Shown here one piece after another: positions 1 through 8,128 of a stretch of DNA of 64,000 nt; within the stretch, counting starts at the first letter, position 1; each line of letters opens with the position of its first letter. The stretch comes from Mesorhizobium denitrificans (GTDB taxonomy: Bacteria; Pseudomonadota; Alphaproteobacteria; Rhizobiales; Rhizobiaceae). Where the stretch lies: positions 156,698-220,697 of the forward strand of contig NZ_QURN01000008.1 in NCBI RefSeq assembly GCF_003403035.1, written 5' to 3'. The notes under the pieces were generated by a model, which was not told the origin of the DNA, ran no database searches, and saw nothing but the letters and a program-made list of their open reading frames with translations. Position numbers and translations under genes: made by a program.

Positions 1-29
1 TTCCTACCAGCGTGGAATTTATCCTCCTC

Positions 30-47
30 CTCCCCGTAAACGGGGAG
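30..47. repeat. Intergenic palindrome, RIME-like
   Basis: A short inverted repeat (CTCCCCGT / ACGGGGAG) in the non-coding leader of the first gene. The same style of CTCCCC...GGGGAG hairpin recurs near 21401 and 33790, and a longer relative lies at 27002. These resemble the dispersed intergenic mosaic elements common in Rhizobiales genomes. Nothing else recognisable lies in 1-134 except a ribosome binding site-like GAGGTAA at 124-130. Confidence 0.5.
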
Positions 48-134
48 AGGCAAGCTGCGGCAATGTCTCGCGAGTTCGAGAAGCCTGCGATTTTCAGCAC
101 AATATTTTTCCGCACAACATCATGAGGTAATCCC

Positions 135-1505
135 GTGATCCGGCTAGCCAAGGAATATTTCGCGGACCAGCGCAAAGACGATCTGCACGAACTCGGAAAG
201 GGTTTGCAGCGGTCTGATGCGCCAGGCCATGTGACCGCGAAGACGAAGTATTTCGCTGACCGGACTTTTCCCGGAATGCTCTATCTCAAGATGGTGCGCA
301 GCCCGCATCACCATGCGCGCATTCGCAGCATCGATACATCGGAGGCCGAGAAACATCCCGGCGTCGCACGCGTGCTGACGCACAAGGACGTGCCGCACAA
401 TGTCTACACGATCCTGATCCTCATTCAGGTGGGACCGGAGGATGAGCAGGTTCTGGCCGAGGACAAGGTGCGCTGGAAAGGCGAGGCCGTTGTGGCCGTG
501 CTGGCCGACAGCCCCCGCGCGGCGGAAGAAGCGGCGGCAATGGTGAAGGTGGATTATGAAGTGTTGCCAGCGGTGTTTGACATCGACGCGGCGCTGAAGC
601 CCGACGCGCCGCTGGTGAACGAGTATCACGGTCAGAACTACTATCTCTACGACAGCGGCGAATGCCGCAAGGTGCGCTTCGGGGATGTCGAGAAGGGCTT
701 TGCAGAGTCTGACCATATTCTGGAACAGACCTATTGGTCCTCGCCAATCGAGCACGCACCGGCAGAGACGACCGGCTGCATCGTCGTGCCGGAAGGGAAC
801 GACCGCTTCACCTGCTACACCAACACGCAGGCGATGTTCTTCACGCTCGATAATACGTCGATCATTTTGCAGATGCCGGGCCAAAAGCTGCACATGGTGG
901 GCGGCACAGTGGGCGGCGGCTTCGGCGGCAAGGTGGATGTGACGGTCGAGCCGATATCGATTCTGGCGTCAAAGCTGACCGGGCGACCCGTCAGGTTCGT
1001 CTATAGCCGCGAAGAGGAGATGCAGATTTCTTCGCCGCGCGCTGCCGAAAAGATCGTGCTGAAGGACGGTGTTACCAAGGACGGGCGCATTTTGGCGCGG
1101 CAGGTGTGGGGCTATACGGATGCGGGCGCCTATTCGCGGCACTCGCCCTATGGCGCGCAAAAGGGCGCGGCGCATTATCCGGGGCCTTACACCATACCGA
1201 ACGTTTCGATCGATACGTACTGCGTTTACACGAACCGCACGCCCTCCTCCGCTATGCGCGGCTTTGGCGTGACCATCGCGGATTTCGCGCTGGAAGTGCA
1301 GATGGACAAGCTGGCCCGACTGATCGGCATGGACCCGCTGGAGTTCCGCTTTCTCAATGCATACCGCGACGGAGACATGAAGGCGCACCGCCAGCCGACC
1401 GAGGGCGCGGCGCTGATCGAGTGTATGCAGGAAGCATCGCGCACGGCCGACTGGCCGGTGGCTGAGCGCTTTTTCAAGATGTCGTCCTACAAGACGGAGG
1501 CGTGA
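135..1505 (+). CDS. Xanthine dehydrogenase-family molybdopterin-binding subunit, N-terminal half
   Basis: This is the N-terminal half (456 aa) of a molybdenum hydroxylase catalytic subunit. Residues about 25-150 form the a/b hammerhead domain. The first molybdopterin-cytosine dinucleotide binding domain follows, with GGGFGGK at 260-266 and AMRGFG at 373-378. The AYxCSFR loop of true form I CO dehydrogenase is absent, so CO is an unlikely substrate and the real substrate is unknown. A GTG start follows GAGGTAA by 4 nt. The protein stops in the linker where one-piece homologues (about 780 aa) continue. The next cistron supplies the rest, as in the NdhL/NdhM split of Eubacterium barkeri nicotinate dehydrogenase. 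The FAD and 2Fe-2S subunits are not in the window and may lie upstream. Confidence 0.85.
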   Translation: MIRLAKEYFADQRKDDLHELGKGLQRSDAPGHVTAKTKYFADRTFPGMLYLKMVRSPHHHARIRSIDTSEAEKHPGVARVLTHKDVPHNVYTILILIQVGPEDEQVLAEDKVRWKGEAVVAVLADSPRAAEEAAAMVKVDYEVLPAVFDIDAALKPDAPLVNEYHGQNYYLYDSGECRKVRFGDVEKGFAESDHILEQTYWSSPIEHAPAETTGCIVVPEGNDRFTCYTNTQAMFFTLDNTSIILQMPGQKLHMVGGTVGGGFGGKVDVTVEPISILASKLTGRPVRFVYSREEEMQISSPRAAEKIVLKDGVTKDGRILARQVWGYTDAGAYSRHSPYGAQKGAAHYPGPYTIPNVSIDTYCVYTNRTPSSAMRGFGVTIADFALEVQMDKLARLIGMDPLEFRFLNAYRDGDMKAHRQPTEGAALIECMQEASRTADWPVAERFFKMSSYKTEA

Positions 1506-1506
1506 C

Positions 1507-2508
1507 ATGGCGATACGACGTGGGCGCGGCGTGGCCGCAGTCAACTACCCAACCGGCATGAACCTTGGCGGTGATCCGAGCCAGGCGCTGGTGCACTCGA
1601 CACCGACCGGCAATTTCATGGTGAGCCTGTCGTCTGTGGATCTGGGGCAAGGGCTGAAACAGGTGATGGCGCAGATTTGCGCCGAGACAATCGGCGTAGC
1701 GACCGATCAGGTGACAATCGACACAGCCGACACCGATACCGGGCCGCATTGCATGGGTACGTTTGCCTCGCGCGGCACGCATCGCATCGGCAATGCCATT
1801 ATTCGCGCGGCGACCGAGGCCAAGCAGGTGATGCTGGAGGTGGCCGCAGAAGAGCTGGAAGTGGATGCGGGCGACCTCGAAACCGACGGTGCGGGCAATA
1901 TTATTGTGAAGGGTGCGCCGCAGAAATCGATCTCGATTTTCGACACCGCGCTGGCCGCGCATTTCAAGCAGGGCCGCTCGATTTCCGGGCGTGGGATATT
2001 TCTGGTGCCGCGCTCTTTTCCGGAGACGGAGACCGGCGCAATGAAGCCGTCCACATGCTATGCACACGCCTGCACCGTGGCGGAAGTCGATGTGGACGAC
2101 GAGACCGGCGAAGTGACAGTTGTTTCGGTGAAGAACGTGTTCGAGATCGGACGCGCGCTGAACCCGAAAATGGTCGAGCAGCAATTGGTCGGCGGATCGT
2201 GGATGGGCATTTCGCACGCGCTCTACGAGACGACCGAGCCGTATTATCCAAAGCGCGAGCATGGCGGGACGGATTTTAATCAGTATCTCATGCCGGGTCC
2301 GGGTGACTTGCCGGAGACGGAGATCGTCGTGCTGGAACGGCCGGCGGCGGATGGCCCATATGGCGCGAAAGGCCCCGGCGAGATGTGCGCAAATCCGCAG
2401 ATCCCGGCAATTGCGAACGCGGTGTTCGATGCAGTCGGCGTGCGGGTCGATACGCTGCCGATCACGCCTGAACGCGTGCTGCGGGCGATTAAGGCGCAAC
2501 ACAATTGA
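1507..2508 (+). CDS. Xanthine dehydrogenase-family molybdopterin-binding subunit, C-terminal half
   Basis: This 333-aa protein is the second molybdopterin-binding domain of the same hydroxylase. It carries SSVDLGQG at about 42-49 and GAKGPGEM near the end, where E292 occupies the place of the catalytic glutamate. It begins 1 nt after the stop of the preceding cistron. A GGAGG lies inside the last codons of that gene (about 1496-1500), so the pair looks translationally coupled rather than frameshifted. The two proteins together (789 aa) equal one normal large subunit and presumably fold as a heterodimer. Function is inferred from the family; the substrate is unknown. Confidence 0.85.
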   Translation: MAIRRGRGVAAVNYPTGMNLGGDPSQALVHSTPTGNFMVSLSSVDLGQGLKQVMAQICAETIGVATDQVTIDTADTDTGPHCMGTFASRGTHRIGNAIIRAATEAKQVMLEVAAEELEVDAGDLETDGAGNIIVKGAPQKSISIFDTALAAHFKQGRSISGRGIFLVPRSFPETETGAMKPSTCYAHACTVAEVDVDDETGEVTVVSVKNVFEIGRALNPKMVEQQLVGGSWMGISHALYETTEPYYPKREHGGTDFNQYLMPGPGDLPETEIVVLERPAADGPYGAKGPGEMCANPQIPAIANAVFDAVGVRVDTLPITPERVLRAIKAQHN

Positions 2509-2611
2509 CTGCGTATTTTCAGCAGAGCGCTCACGCATTCCCATCAAGGAGGAGTGGGACAAAAGCGCCGTATGGCGTGAAAATTGCGAGGCAGCGCTGG
2601 CGGTCAACCAG

Positions 2612-3484
2612 ATGAAAACGCCTGACATCGGCCCCACACCGGAAGCGCTGGCGCAGATTCTGGCAAAGGTCGGGTATCTGCCCGACGAAAGCCTGGCGAC
2701 TGCAATTTTCCTCGCAATTAAACTCGGCAAGCCGCTGCTGCTGGAAGGCGCGCCGGGCGTCGGCAAGACGGAAGCCGCGAAGGCGATTGCGGAACTGATG
2801 AGCTCCGAACTGGTGCGGCTGCAATGCTACGAAGGCATCGACGCTGCGCACGCGCTTTACGAATGGAATTATCAGCGGCAGTTGCTGGCAATCCGGCAGG
2901 CGGGCGAGCACGAAATCGACATTTATGATGATCGGTTCCTGATTGCGCGGCCACTGCTGCAAGTGCTGCGCGCACCGGGCGAACGGCTGTTGCTGGTGGA
3001 CGAGATCGACCGCAGCGACCATGAATTCGAAGCGCTGTTGCTGGAGTTTCTATCCGACTTCCAGATCAGCATTCCCGAACGCGGAACGTTGCGCGCCAAG
3101 ACGCGGCCGGTCGTAGTTCTGACATCCAACCGGACGCGCGAGCTGGCGGAAGCGCTGCGGCGGCGCTGCGTTTACCACTGGATCGCCTATCCCGACGCAG
3201 AGCGCGAGGCGGCAATCATCATGCTGCGCGCGGGCGATGTGGCCGAAGCGACCGCAAGGGCGGTGGCCAAGGCTGTGCGCGAGGTGCGGCGGCGACCGCT
3301 GGCCAAGCCGCCGGGGATCGCCGAAGCGGTCGAGTGGGCGAACGCGGCGACAGTGCTTGAAAAGAGCGGCAGCCCGTGGCCGGAGGCGTTTCGGCGCTCG
3401 CTCGGGGTCGTCATCAAGGACGAGGAAGACCTCGCGGCGATCGGACCGGAATTCGCGGGTATCGTATCGGCGGCGCTCGCATGA
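2612..3484 (+). CDS. MoxR-family AAA+ ATPase, CoxD-like
   Basis: A 290-aa AAA+ ATPase with Walker A GAPGVGKT (46-53), Walker B LLLVDE (126-131) and a sensor-1 segment TSNRTR. In CO dehydrogenase-type clusters CoxD is a chaperone-like ATPase that helps mature the molybdenum active site together with CoxE. That fits its place directly behind the hydroxylase genes and its 4-bp ATGA overlap with the vWA gene. The frame is open far upstream, but homology begins at this ATG. A strong AAGGAGGAG at 2547-2555 has no in-frame start just behind it, so the start is slightly uncertain. Confidence 0.85.
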   Translation: MKTPDIGPTPEALAQILAKVGYLPDESLATAIFLAIKLGKPLLLEGAPGVGKTEAAKAIAELMSSELVRLQCYEGIDAAHALYEWNYQRQLLAIRQAGEHEIDIYDDRFLIARPLLQVLRAPGERLLLVDEIDRSDHEFEALLLEFLSDFQISIPERGTLRAKTRPVVVLTSNRTRELAEALRRRCVYHWIAYPDAEREAAIIMLRAGDVAEATARAVAKAVREVRRRPLAKPPGIAEAVEWANAATVLEKSGSPWPEAFRRSLGVVIKDEEDLAAIGPEFAGIVSAALA

Positions 3485-4611
3485 CACGCCTGCTGCCGCA
3501 AGCCGCCGATGCGCTGCTCGGCTTCGCGCGGGTGCTAAGGTGGCACGGGTTTACGGTGGCGCCGGAACAGTCGGTTGCGTTTTTACAAAGCGTGGAACTG
3601 CTCGGCCCGCGACATATGAAAGACATTGAGGACGCGGCACTGGCGACGCTGGCTTGTCCGCCTGACCGGCGCGGCGAGTTTGATGTGCTGTTCCGCGCCT
3701 ATTTCTGGGGCGATGAAGAACTCGCGGCGACGGGCGAGCCCGAGGACGAAACGGCGGTGAAGGATGCAGTGGGCGGCAATGAGCCGCCGCCCACGCCCGA
3801 AGGCAAGGAGCAGAGCGGCGCGATTGCATCTGCAACGGAAAGGCTGGCGGGGCGCGCGCTGAAACCGGGCGAAGAGAGGCTCAAGGCATTCGGGACTGCC
3901 CTGCCCTATGCGCTGCCACGGCGGCGGTCGTTTCGATCGCAGCGCGTGCGGCTCGGCGGACAGCCAGACCTTCGCCGCTCGATGCGTGCGACACTCGCAA
4001 ACGATGGGGACGTGCCTGCGCCGATGCTGCGGCGGCGCGCGCTAGTGCAGCGACCGCTGCTGTTGCTGATCGACGTTTCCGGCTCGATGAAGCAGCACAC
4101 GAACGACTACCTGCGCGTTGCGTATGCGGTGGTGCAAAATGCGGATCGCGCGGAGGTTTTCACGATGGGAACGCGGCTGACACGCATTACGCCTGCGCTG
4201 CGATTGCGCGACCGCGCGACAGCGCTGGAGCGCGCGGCGACGCTGGTGGATGATTGGGATGGCGGCACGCGGCTGGGTCCCGCGTTGCAGGCGTTTCTAT
4301 CGGTGCCGAGGTTCGGTGCATTTGCGCGCGGCGCGGCGGTGGTGCTGCTTTCGGACGGGCTGGAGCGCGGTGGACACGCGGAGCTTGAAAGCGCACTGAA
4401 ACGCATTTCGGGGCGCGCTTATCGGCTTTCGATGTGTACGCCGCTGGCCGCCGACCCGCGATTTCGACCGCAGACTGCCGCGCTGCGCGCAATCCTGCCG
4501 CATCTGGACGATCTGGTGGATGGCTCCGGGATCGAACCGCTGACCGATTTTATTCTCTCGCTCGCCCGCCGTTCAGAGCGAGCCCAAACACGCTGGAACA
4601 AGGTGTCGTGA
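3481..4611 (+). CDS. vWA domain protein, CoxE-like
   Basis: A 376-aa protein with a C-terminal von Willebrand factor A domain. The MIDAS metal site is visible as DVSGS at 198-202, preceded by a charged, proline-rich linker (about 85-130). The pairing of a MoxR ATPase with a CoxE vWA partner is a recurrent maturation module of molybdenum hydroxylases. Start and stop codons overlap those of both neighbours (ATGA upstream, TGATG downstream), which indicates one operon with tight translational coupling. Confidence 0.85.
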   Translation: MTRLLPQAADALLGFARVLRWHGFTVAPEQSVAFLQSVELLGPRHMKDIEDAALATLACPPDRRGEFDVLFRAYFWGDEELAATGEPEDETAVKDAVGGNEPPPTPEGKEQSGAIASATERLAGRALKPGEERLKAFGTALPYALPRRRSFRSQRVRLGGQPDLRRSMRATLANDGDVPAPMLRRRALVQRPLLLLIDVSGSMKQHTNDYLRVAYAVVQNADRAEVFTMGTRLTRITPALRLRDRATALERAATLVDDWDGGTRLGPALQAFLSVPRFGAFARGAAVVLLSDGLERGGHAELESALKRISGRAYRLSMCTPLAADPRFRPQTAALRAILPHLDDLVDGSGIEPLTDFILSLARRSERAQTRWNKVS

Positions 4612-5498
4612 TGATGAAAACAATCGACTCGCACTTTCATATTTGGCGGCAGAACGATCAGCCGTGGCTTGTCGGCCCCATGGTGCCGCGCATTTTCGGA
4701 CCTTACGAGCCAATCCGCCGTGACTACCCAATCGAGGAGTTTCTGGCCGATGAGGCGGGTTCAGGCGTTGAAAAGGGCGTCTATGTGCAGACCAACTGGG
4801 CGAAAGAGAATTTTGAAAAGGAGGTCGCTTTCGTTTCGGACGCGGCGGCGCGCACGGGCTGGCCGCACGCGGTAGTTGGCTATGCAGATATGACGGTGGA
4901 CGATGTGCGCCCGCAGATCGACCGGCTGATGAAATATCCGCTGCTGCGCGGGGTGCGGATGCAATTACATTGGCACGAGACGCCAGCGTTCCGCTTTGCG
5001 CCGGACGCGAAACAGGTGATCGACCCCAAGGTGAAGGAAAATGTGCGGCGGCTGCAGGACTACGGACTGTCATTCGATTTGCAGCTTTTCCCCGCGCAGA
5101 TGCAGGACGGCGCGGAGCTGGTGGGCGAGAATCCGCAGACGGATTTCATTTTGACGCATACCGGAATGCTTGTTTCGCTGGACGAAAAGACCACTGAGGA
5201 ATGGAAAGCCGGTTTGCGCGCCTTGGCTCCACTGCCGAACCTTTATGCGAAATTGTCGGGGCTAGGCACCTTCGTGCATAACAACGATCAAGCCGTGATT
5301 GACTATGTGTATGACAATGCCATCGAGATTCTTGGCAGCGACCGGCTGATGTTCGGGTCAAACTTTCCGATTGAAAAGCTTTGGACCAGCCATGCCGAAT
5401 TGATAGCAGCGCATCGCAAGGCTGCGGCGCGCCACGGCGCAGCGGCAGAGCGCAATATTTTCTGGAACACTGCCGAGCGCGTGTATCGGCCTCAGTAA
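4611..5498 (+). CDS. Amidohydrolase-family metal-dependent hydrolase
   Basis: A 295-aa TIM-barrel hydrolase of the amidohydrolase_2 type, related to 2-pyrone-4,6-dicarboxylate lactonase. The N-terminal HxH metal site is visible (SHFHIW, H8 and H10). A conserved ILTHTGM segment supplies a further histidine, and SDRLMFGSNFP near the C terminus supplies the family's acidic FGSN(F/Y)P motif. The start overlaps the vWA gene stop. A second ATG directly follows, so the true start could be one codon later. Its position at the end of the hydroxylase operon suggests that it opens a ring or lactone product of that enzyme; this is inference. Confidence 0.75.
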   Translation: MMKTIDSHFHIWRQNDQPWLVGPMVPRIFGPYEPIRRDYPIEEFLADEAGSGVEKGVYVQTNWAKENFEKEVAFVSDAAARTGWPHAVVGYADMTVDDVRPQIDRLMKYPLLRGVRMQLHWHETPAFRFAPDAKQVIDPKVKENVRRLQDYGLSFDLQLFPAQMQDGAELVGENPQTDFILTHTGMLVSLDEKTTEEWKAGLRALAPLPNLYAKLSGLGTFVHNNDQAVIDYVYDNAIEILGSDRLMFGSNFPIEKLWTSHAELIAAHRKAAARHGAAAERNIFWNTAERVYRPQ

Positions 5499-6076
5499 AG
5501 CGGCTCCGAATAAAGCACCTTGTCTCCGTCGAGAAATTGCTTGATCTGGGCAGTGCCATCGGCTGCGACGGCAACCTTTACGAAGAAAGGCCGCTCGCGC
5601 ATGTCGGTTTCTATTTGGCGGCCCTCGCCTTCCGGCAGATAAAAGCGCTCGACGCCGAATGACGGACGGATGAACGAGCCTGCGGTTTCGGACACATTCC
5701 ACGATTCCACCTGCCCGCGAATATCGACCTCGTCAGCAGTGGGTGGAGGCTCCAGCGGATCGCCTAGCGACGCGGCTTTCAGCTTCCAAACACCATCTGT
5801 GCCGGGCTCGATGCGCACAAATATTGGCATTTTGCCACCGCGGTCGGACCGGTCGGAGATGTTTTTTACAAGCTCGCCGGGAATCTGACTGATCTCGTAA
5901 CCCAGCCGCACATAGTCGCCCCGCAGCAGATCACGCGGATCGACCGGCTCGACCTTGAGTAAAACTTCGCGTCCATCCCGCAGCACAGCAGCGCGACCTG
6001 CAATAATCCAGCCAAGAAAGCCGATTTGAAGCGCAGCAACCAGCGCGGCGAGGAGCAGGGAGCGGCGCGCGGTCAT
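5492..6076 (-). CDS. GDYXXLXY domain membrane-anchored protein
   Basis: A 194-aa protein with one N-terminal membrane segment (about residues 8-30) and the family signature GDYVRLGY near residue 55. The family almost always sits beside a DUF2157 membrane protein, as here, where its start overlaps the DUF2157 stop by 4 bp. Biochemical function is unknown. The two genes converge with the amidohydrolase gene, overlapping it by 7 bp at the 3' ends. Confidence 0.8.
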   Translation of the reverse strand: MTARRSLLLAALVAALQIGFLGWIIAGRAAVLRDGREVLLKVEPVDPRDLLRGDYVRLGYEISQIPGELVKNISDRSDRGGKMPIFVRIEPGTDGVWKLKAASLGDPLEPPPTADEVDIRGQVESWNVSETAGSFIRPSFGVERFYLPEGEGRQIETDMRERPFFVKVAVAADGTAQIKQFLDGDKVLYSEPLY

Positions 6077-7170
6077 GTGCCCTGCCCCTGCACAATGCGG
6101 CGTTCAATCCTTGAAATGACAAACGCCACCGCCGCGAGCGCGAAACCGGAGAAGAGAAACAGTGCGCCGGTATCGACCATCGAGCCAATGGTCATGAAAT
6201 AAAGCAGCGTGAGTTCCAGAATGAAGGCGAGATAGGCGACCCATCGCATCAGCCGGCTTTCGCGCCCGCGCAGAACCAAAGCGGTGACAATGCCTGCAAA
6301 GGCTATGAGCGAAAGCATCAGCATCGGCCCGAAATCATCGGCGAACTGCGCCTGTAAAAGCCCAACACCCAGCAGGAAGCAAATGAGCGGATGGATAGGT
6401 TGGGGGCCGCCCAACTGCGCAAAGCGCTCGACAGCATCCGGCGCCAGATAGGCAGCGGCAAACACGCCGATAGAGAGCGCGATGAGGATGACACCGACGG
6501 TCACCGCGTCGTCGCTGAGCGCATAAAGAAACGCGTAGAAGAGGACGGCGAGTATGACCATGTGGCGCGCGACCCGGCTTTCTGTCCAGTATGAAATTGC
6601 CCAGATGACGGCCATGAGAACCAGGAAGATGTAACTCGGCCCATGATCGATGCGCCCCCAATCGAAGGCTATCAATAGCCACGCGCAAGCGATGAGCACC
6701 GATGCGTTGGTCAAAATAGGCGATTTGAGCAGCACCGCCGCCAGAATGCCGCCGAGGCACCAAATCATGATCGCCTGCGCTTCGTCGCCGGACATATGAT
6801 ACATCTGCCCGATGAGCGCGATTGAAGCGCCGAACGCCGCCAGCCCTATGAGATAAAGCGCCTCGCCGAAGCTGGTTCTTTCCCGCGCCTTCAGCGCAGC
6901 ACCACCCAGATAGCTGACGGCAATGATTGCGAACAGTCCAAGCACGCGGACAATGCGAGGAATCTCGTCGATGTTTGCGGCAATGAGGATGAGAATGGCT
7001 GCGCAGACCAACACAGCGGCCATCACCGATAGAACCGCGCCCAGACTTATCGCTGAACGACTGGTTTGCTCGACATCGCGGCGCAGCGCTGCTGCGGTTG
7101 CCGCGTCGATCAATCCCCGCTCTGCCCATCGATCAATGTCGTGAGATAGTTTGCCAGCGTATGTTGCCAT
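6073..7170 (-). CDS. DUF2157 domain integral membrane protein
   Basis: A 365-aa polytopic membrane protein. A soluble N-terminal region of about 40 residues (HDIDRWAERGLID... style) is typical of DUF2157 and is followed by roughly ten hydrophobic segments. It is the first gene of a two-gene operon with the GDYXXLXY partner. The role of the family is not established. Confidence 0.8.
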   Translation of the reverse strand: MATYAGKLSHDIDRWAERGLIDAATAAALRRDVEQTSRSAISLGAVLSVMAAVLVCAAILILIAANIDEIPRIVRVLGLFAIIAVSYLGGAALKARERTSFGEALYLIGLAAFGASIALIGQMYHMSGDEAQAIMIWCLGGILAAVLLKSPILTNASVLIACAWLLIAFDWGRIDHGPSYIFLVLMAVIWAISYWTESRVARHMVILAVLFYAFLYALSDDAVTVGVILIALSIGVFAAAYLAPDAVERFAQLGGPQPIHPLICFLLGVGLLQAQFADDFGPMLMLSLIAFAGIVTALVLRGRESRLMRWVAYLAFILELTLLYFMTIGSMVDTGALFLFSGFALAAVAFVISRIERRIVQGQGT

Positions 7171-7459
7171 GCGTTTCGGTACTCGACCGGCCCCCTCAAC
7201 CTATGCGTGACACGCAATCATAAAGAGCTACCTAGGTTTGAACGAATTGTCCATCAAACGGATCTGTACACGTACATCTGCATTCAAGCGACTGACGTAA
7301 CGTCAAGCGAATCAAGGGTTAATTCCGATTAATGGTGCAATGCAAAACACGCATTGCTGCTATGCAGCATCGCATCTTTAAAGCCCGGAGCAGCCAGACT
7401 ATCTAGACATTGTTCACAGAGATTGAAGAAACAGAACTAAAGACGAAACGAGAACTGAA
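7171..7459 (+). promoter_or_regulatory. Upstream region of the DUF1127/hairpin-RNA transcript
   Basis: This 289-bp non-coding interval has several perfect dyads that could be regulator sites: TGTAC-AC-GTACA (7265-7276), TGACGT-A-ACGTCA (7293-7305) and TGCTGC-TAT-GCAGCA (7355-7369). The last sits about 90 bp before the first DUF1127 start. In Brucella small DUF1127 genes are activated by the LysR-type regulator VtlR, so a LysR-type site is plausible here, but no box was verified. Confidence 0.4.
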
Positions 7460-7600
7460 ATGAGCTTGATCCGTAATTTCCGCAACTGGCGTCGTTACCG
7501 TGAGACTGTCACGGAGTTGAACCGCCTTTCGAACCGTGAGTTGGCCGACCTCGGCATCAACCGCACCGACATTCACATGGTGGCCCGCAAGGCCATCTAA
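7460..7600 (+). CDS. DUF1127 small protein
   Basis: A 46-aa basic protein beginning MSLIRNFRNWRRYRE and ending VARKAI, with the DUF1127 core LSNRELADLGINRTDI. DUF1127 proteins are small arginine-rich proteins of alpha- and gammaproteobacteria. Some act in RNA binding or turnover and in phosphate or stress responses, for example CcaF1 in Rhodobacter. It is the first of two tandem paralogues upstream of the CCTCCTCCC hairpins. Confidence 0.85.
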   Translation: MSLIRNFRNWRRYRETVTELNRLSNRELADLGINRTDIHMVARKAI

Positions 7601-7645
7601 TAAGTCCGGCGCGAATACCGCGACAGACAGCGAAAGAACAAGAAA

Positions 7646-7786
7646 ATGAACATCATCGAGAACTACAGAAACTGGCGCCGCTATCGGGAAACCGTTTCCG
7701 AGTTGAGCCGCCTTTCAAACCGCCACCTTGCCGACCTCGGCATCAACCGCGGTGAAATTCCTTCGGTCGCCCGCCGGGCGATCTGA
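7646..7786 (+). CDS. DUF1127 small protein, second copy
   Basis: A 46-aa paralogue of the preceding gene with the same length and layout (NWRRYRETVSELSRLSNR, then LADLGINRGEI and VARRAI). The two copies are separated by 45 bp and were probably generated by tandem duplication. The first CCTCCTCCC hairpin begins about 13 nt after the stop codon, so the hairpin array is likely the 3' part of the same transcript. Confidence 0.85.
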   Translation: MNIIENYRNWRRYRETVSELSRLSNRHLADLGINRGEIPSVARRAI

Positions 7787-7798
7787 AGATAACAGCTT

Positions 7799-7830
7799 CG
7801 TTGCGGCCCACCTCCTCCCGGGCCGAAACG
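7799..7830 (+). ncRNA. CCUCCUCCC-loop hairpin 1 (cuckoo/CcsR type)
   Basis: The stem CGGCCC (7804-7809) pairs with GGGCCG (7820-7825) and can extend through CGTT/AACG across one mismatch. The loop exposes CCTCCTCCC at 7811-7819. This anti-Shine-Dalgarno-like loop, placed downstream of DUF1127 genes, is the hallmark of cuckoo RNAs and of the Rhodobacter CcsR stress-induced RNAs. Confidence 0.75.
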
Positions 7831-7835
7831 GAAAA

Positions 7836-7870
7836 CAGCCAATCGTCATCCTCCTCCCGATGATTGGCTG
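7836..7870 (+). ncRNA. CCUCCUCCC-loop hairpin 2
   Basis: Nine perfect base pairs, CAGCCAATC (7836-7844) with GATTGGCTG (7862-7870), enclose CCTCCTCCC at 7850-7858. The stem sequence differs from the other hairpins while the loop is the same, so the loop is the conserved part. Confidence 0.75.
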
Positions 7871-7877
7871 ACCTTAA

Positions 7878-7915
7878 CGGCACCCACCGAATCCCTCCTC
7901 CCTCGGTGGGTGCCG
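7878..7915 (+). ncRNA. CCUCCUCCC-loop hairpin 3
   Basis: A perfect 13-bp stem, CGGCACCCACCGA (7878-7890) with TCGGTGGGTGCCG (7903-7915), encloses CCTCCTCCC at 7894-7902. A further hairpin without the motif (AAGGCAG...CTGCCTT, 7924-7944) follows, separating hairpins 1-3 from 4-6. Confidence 0.75.
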
Positions 7916-7962
7916 CAAGGCCCAAGGCAGATTGCCGCTGCCTTAAAGCGAACGGCAAAGGA

Positions 7963-8000
7963 ATTTCGCAGCGGCTATCCTCCTCCCAGCCAATGCGAAT
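7963..8000 (+). ncRNA. CCUCCUCCC-loop hairpin 4
   Basis: GGCT/AGCC next to the loop and CGCA/TGCG below it are joined by a 2x2 internal loop, with possible ATT/AAT extension. The loop carries CCTCCTCCC at 7979-7987. It is the weakest stem of the six. Confidence 0.65.
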
Positions 8001-8003
8001 ATA

Positions 8004-8037
8004 GGCCGGTTCCAACCCTCCTCCCTGGAGCCGGTCC
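8004..8037 (+). ncRNA. CCUCCUCCC-loop hairpin 5
   Basis: The stem GGCCGGTTCCA (8004-8014) pairs with the segment starting TGGAGCCGGT (8026) over 11 positions, including two G-U pairs. CCTCCTCCC lies at 8017-8025. Confidence 0.7.
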
Positions 8038-8042
8038 CACAT

Positions 8043-8081
8043 ACAGCGCTCGCCGGATCCTCCTCCCCCGGCGGGCGTTGT
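8043..8081 (+). ncRNA. CCUCCUCCC-loop hairpin 6, probable transcript end
   Basis: A 14-position stem (ACAGCGCTCGCCGG with CCGGCGGGCGTTGT, G-U pairs allowed) encloses CCTCCTCCC at 8059-8067. It is followed by GCTTTTC and further T-rich sequence, so it may double as the terminator of the DUF1127 transcript. trmFO starts 48 nt further on. Confidence 0.7.
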
Positions 8082-8128
8082 GCTTTTCAGGGTTTGATTT
8101 TGTAGCGGCGCAGGTCTATCTCGCGCGC

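Noticed and set aside
19..50. A CCTCCTCCTCCCC run resembling the cuckoo loop motif
   Set aside because: Here the C-rich run forms part of the stem of a CTCCCCGT/ACGGGGAG hairpin rather than a loop, and no DUF1127 gene is adjacent.
1500..1510. Frameshift or premature stop in the hydroxylase gene
   Set aside because: The second cistron has its own GGAGG and ATG, and the break lies in a domain linker, so a natural split is the better reading.
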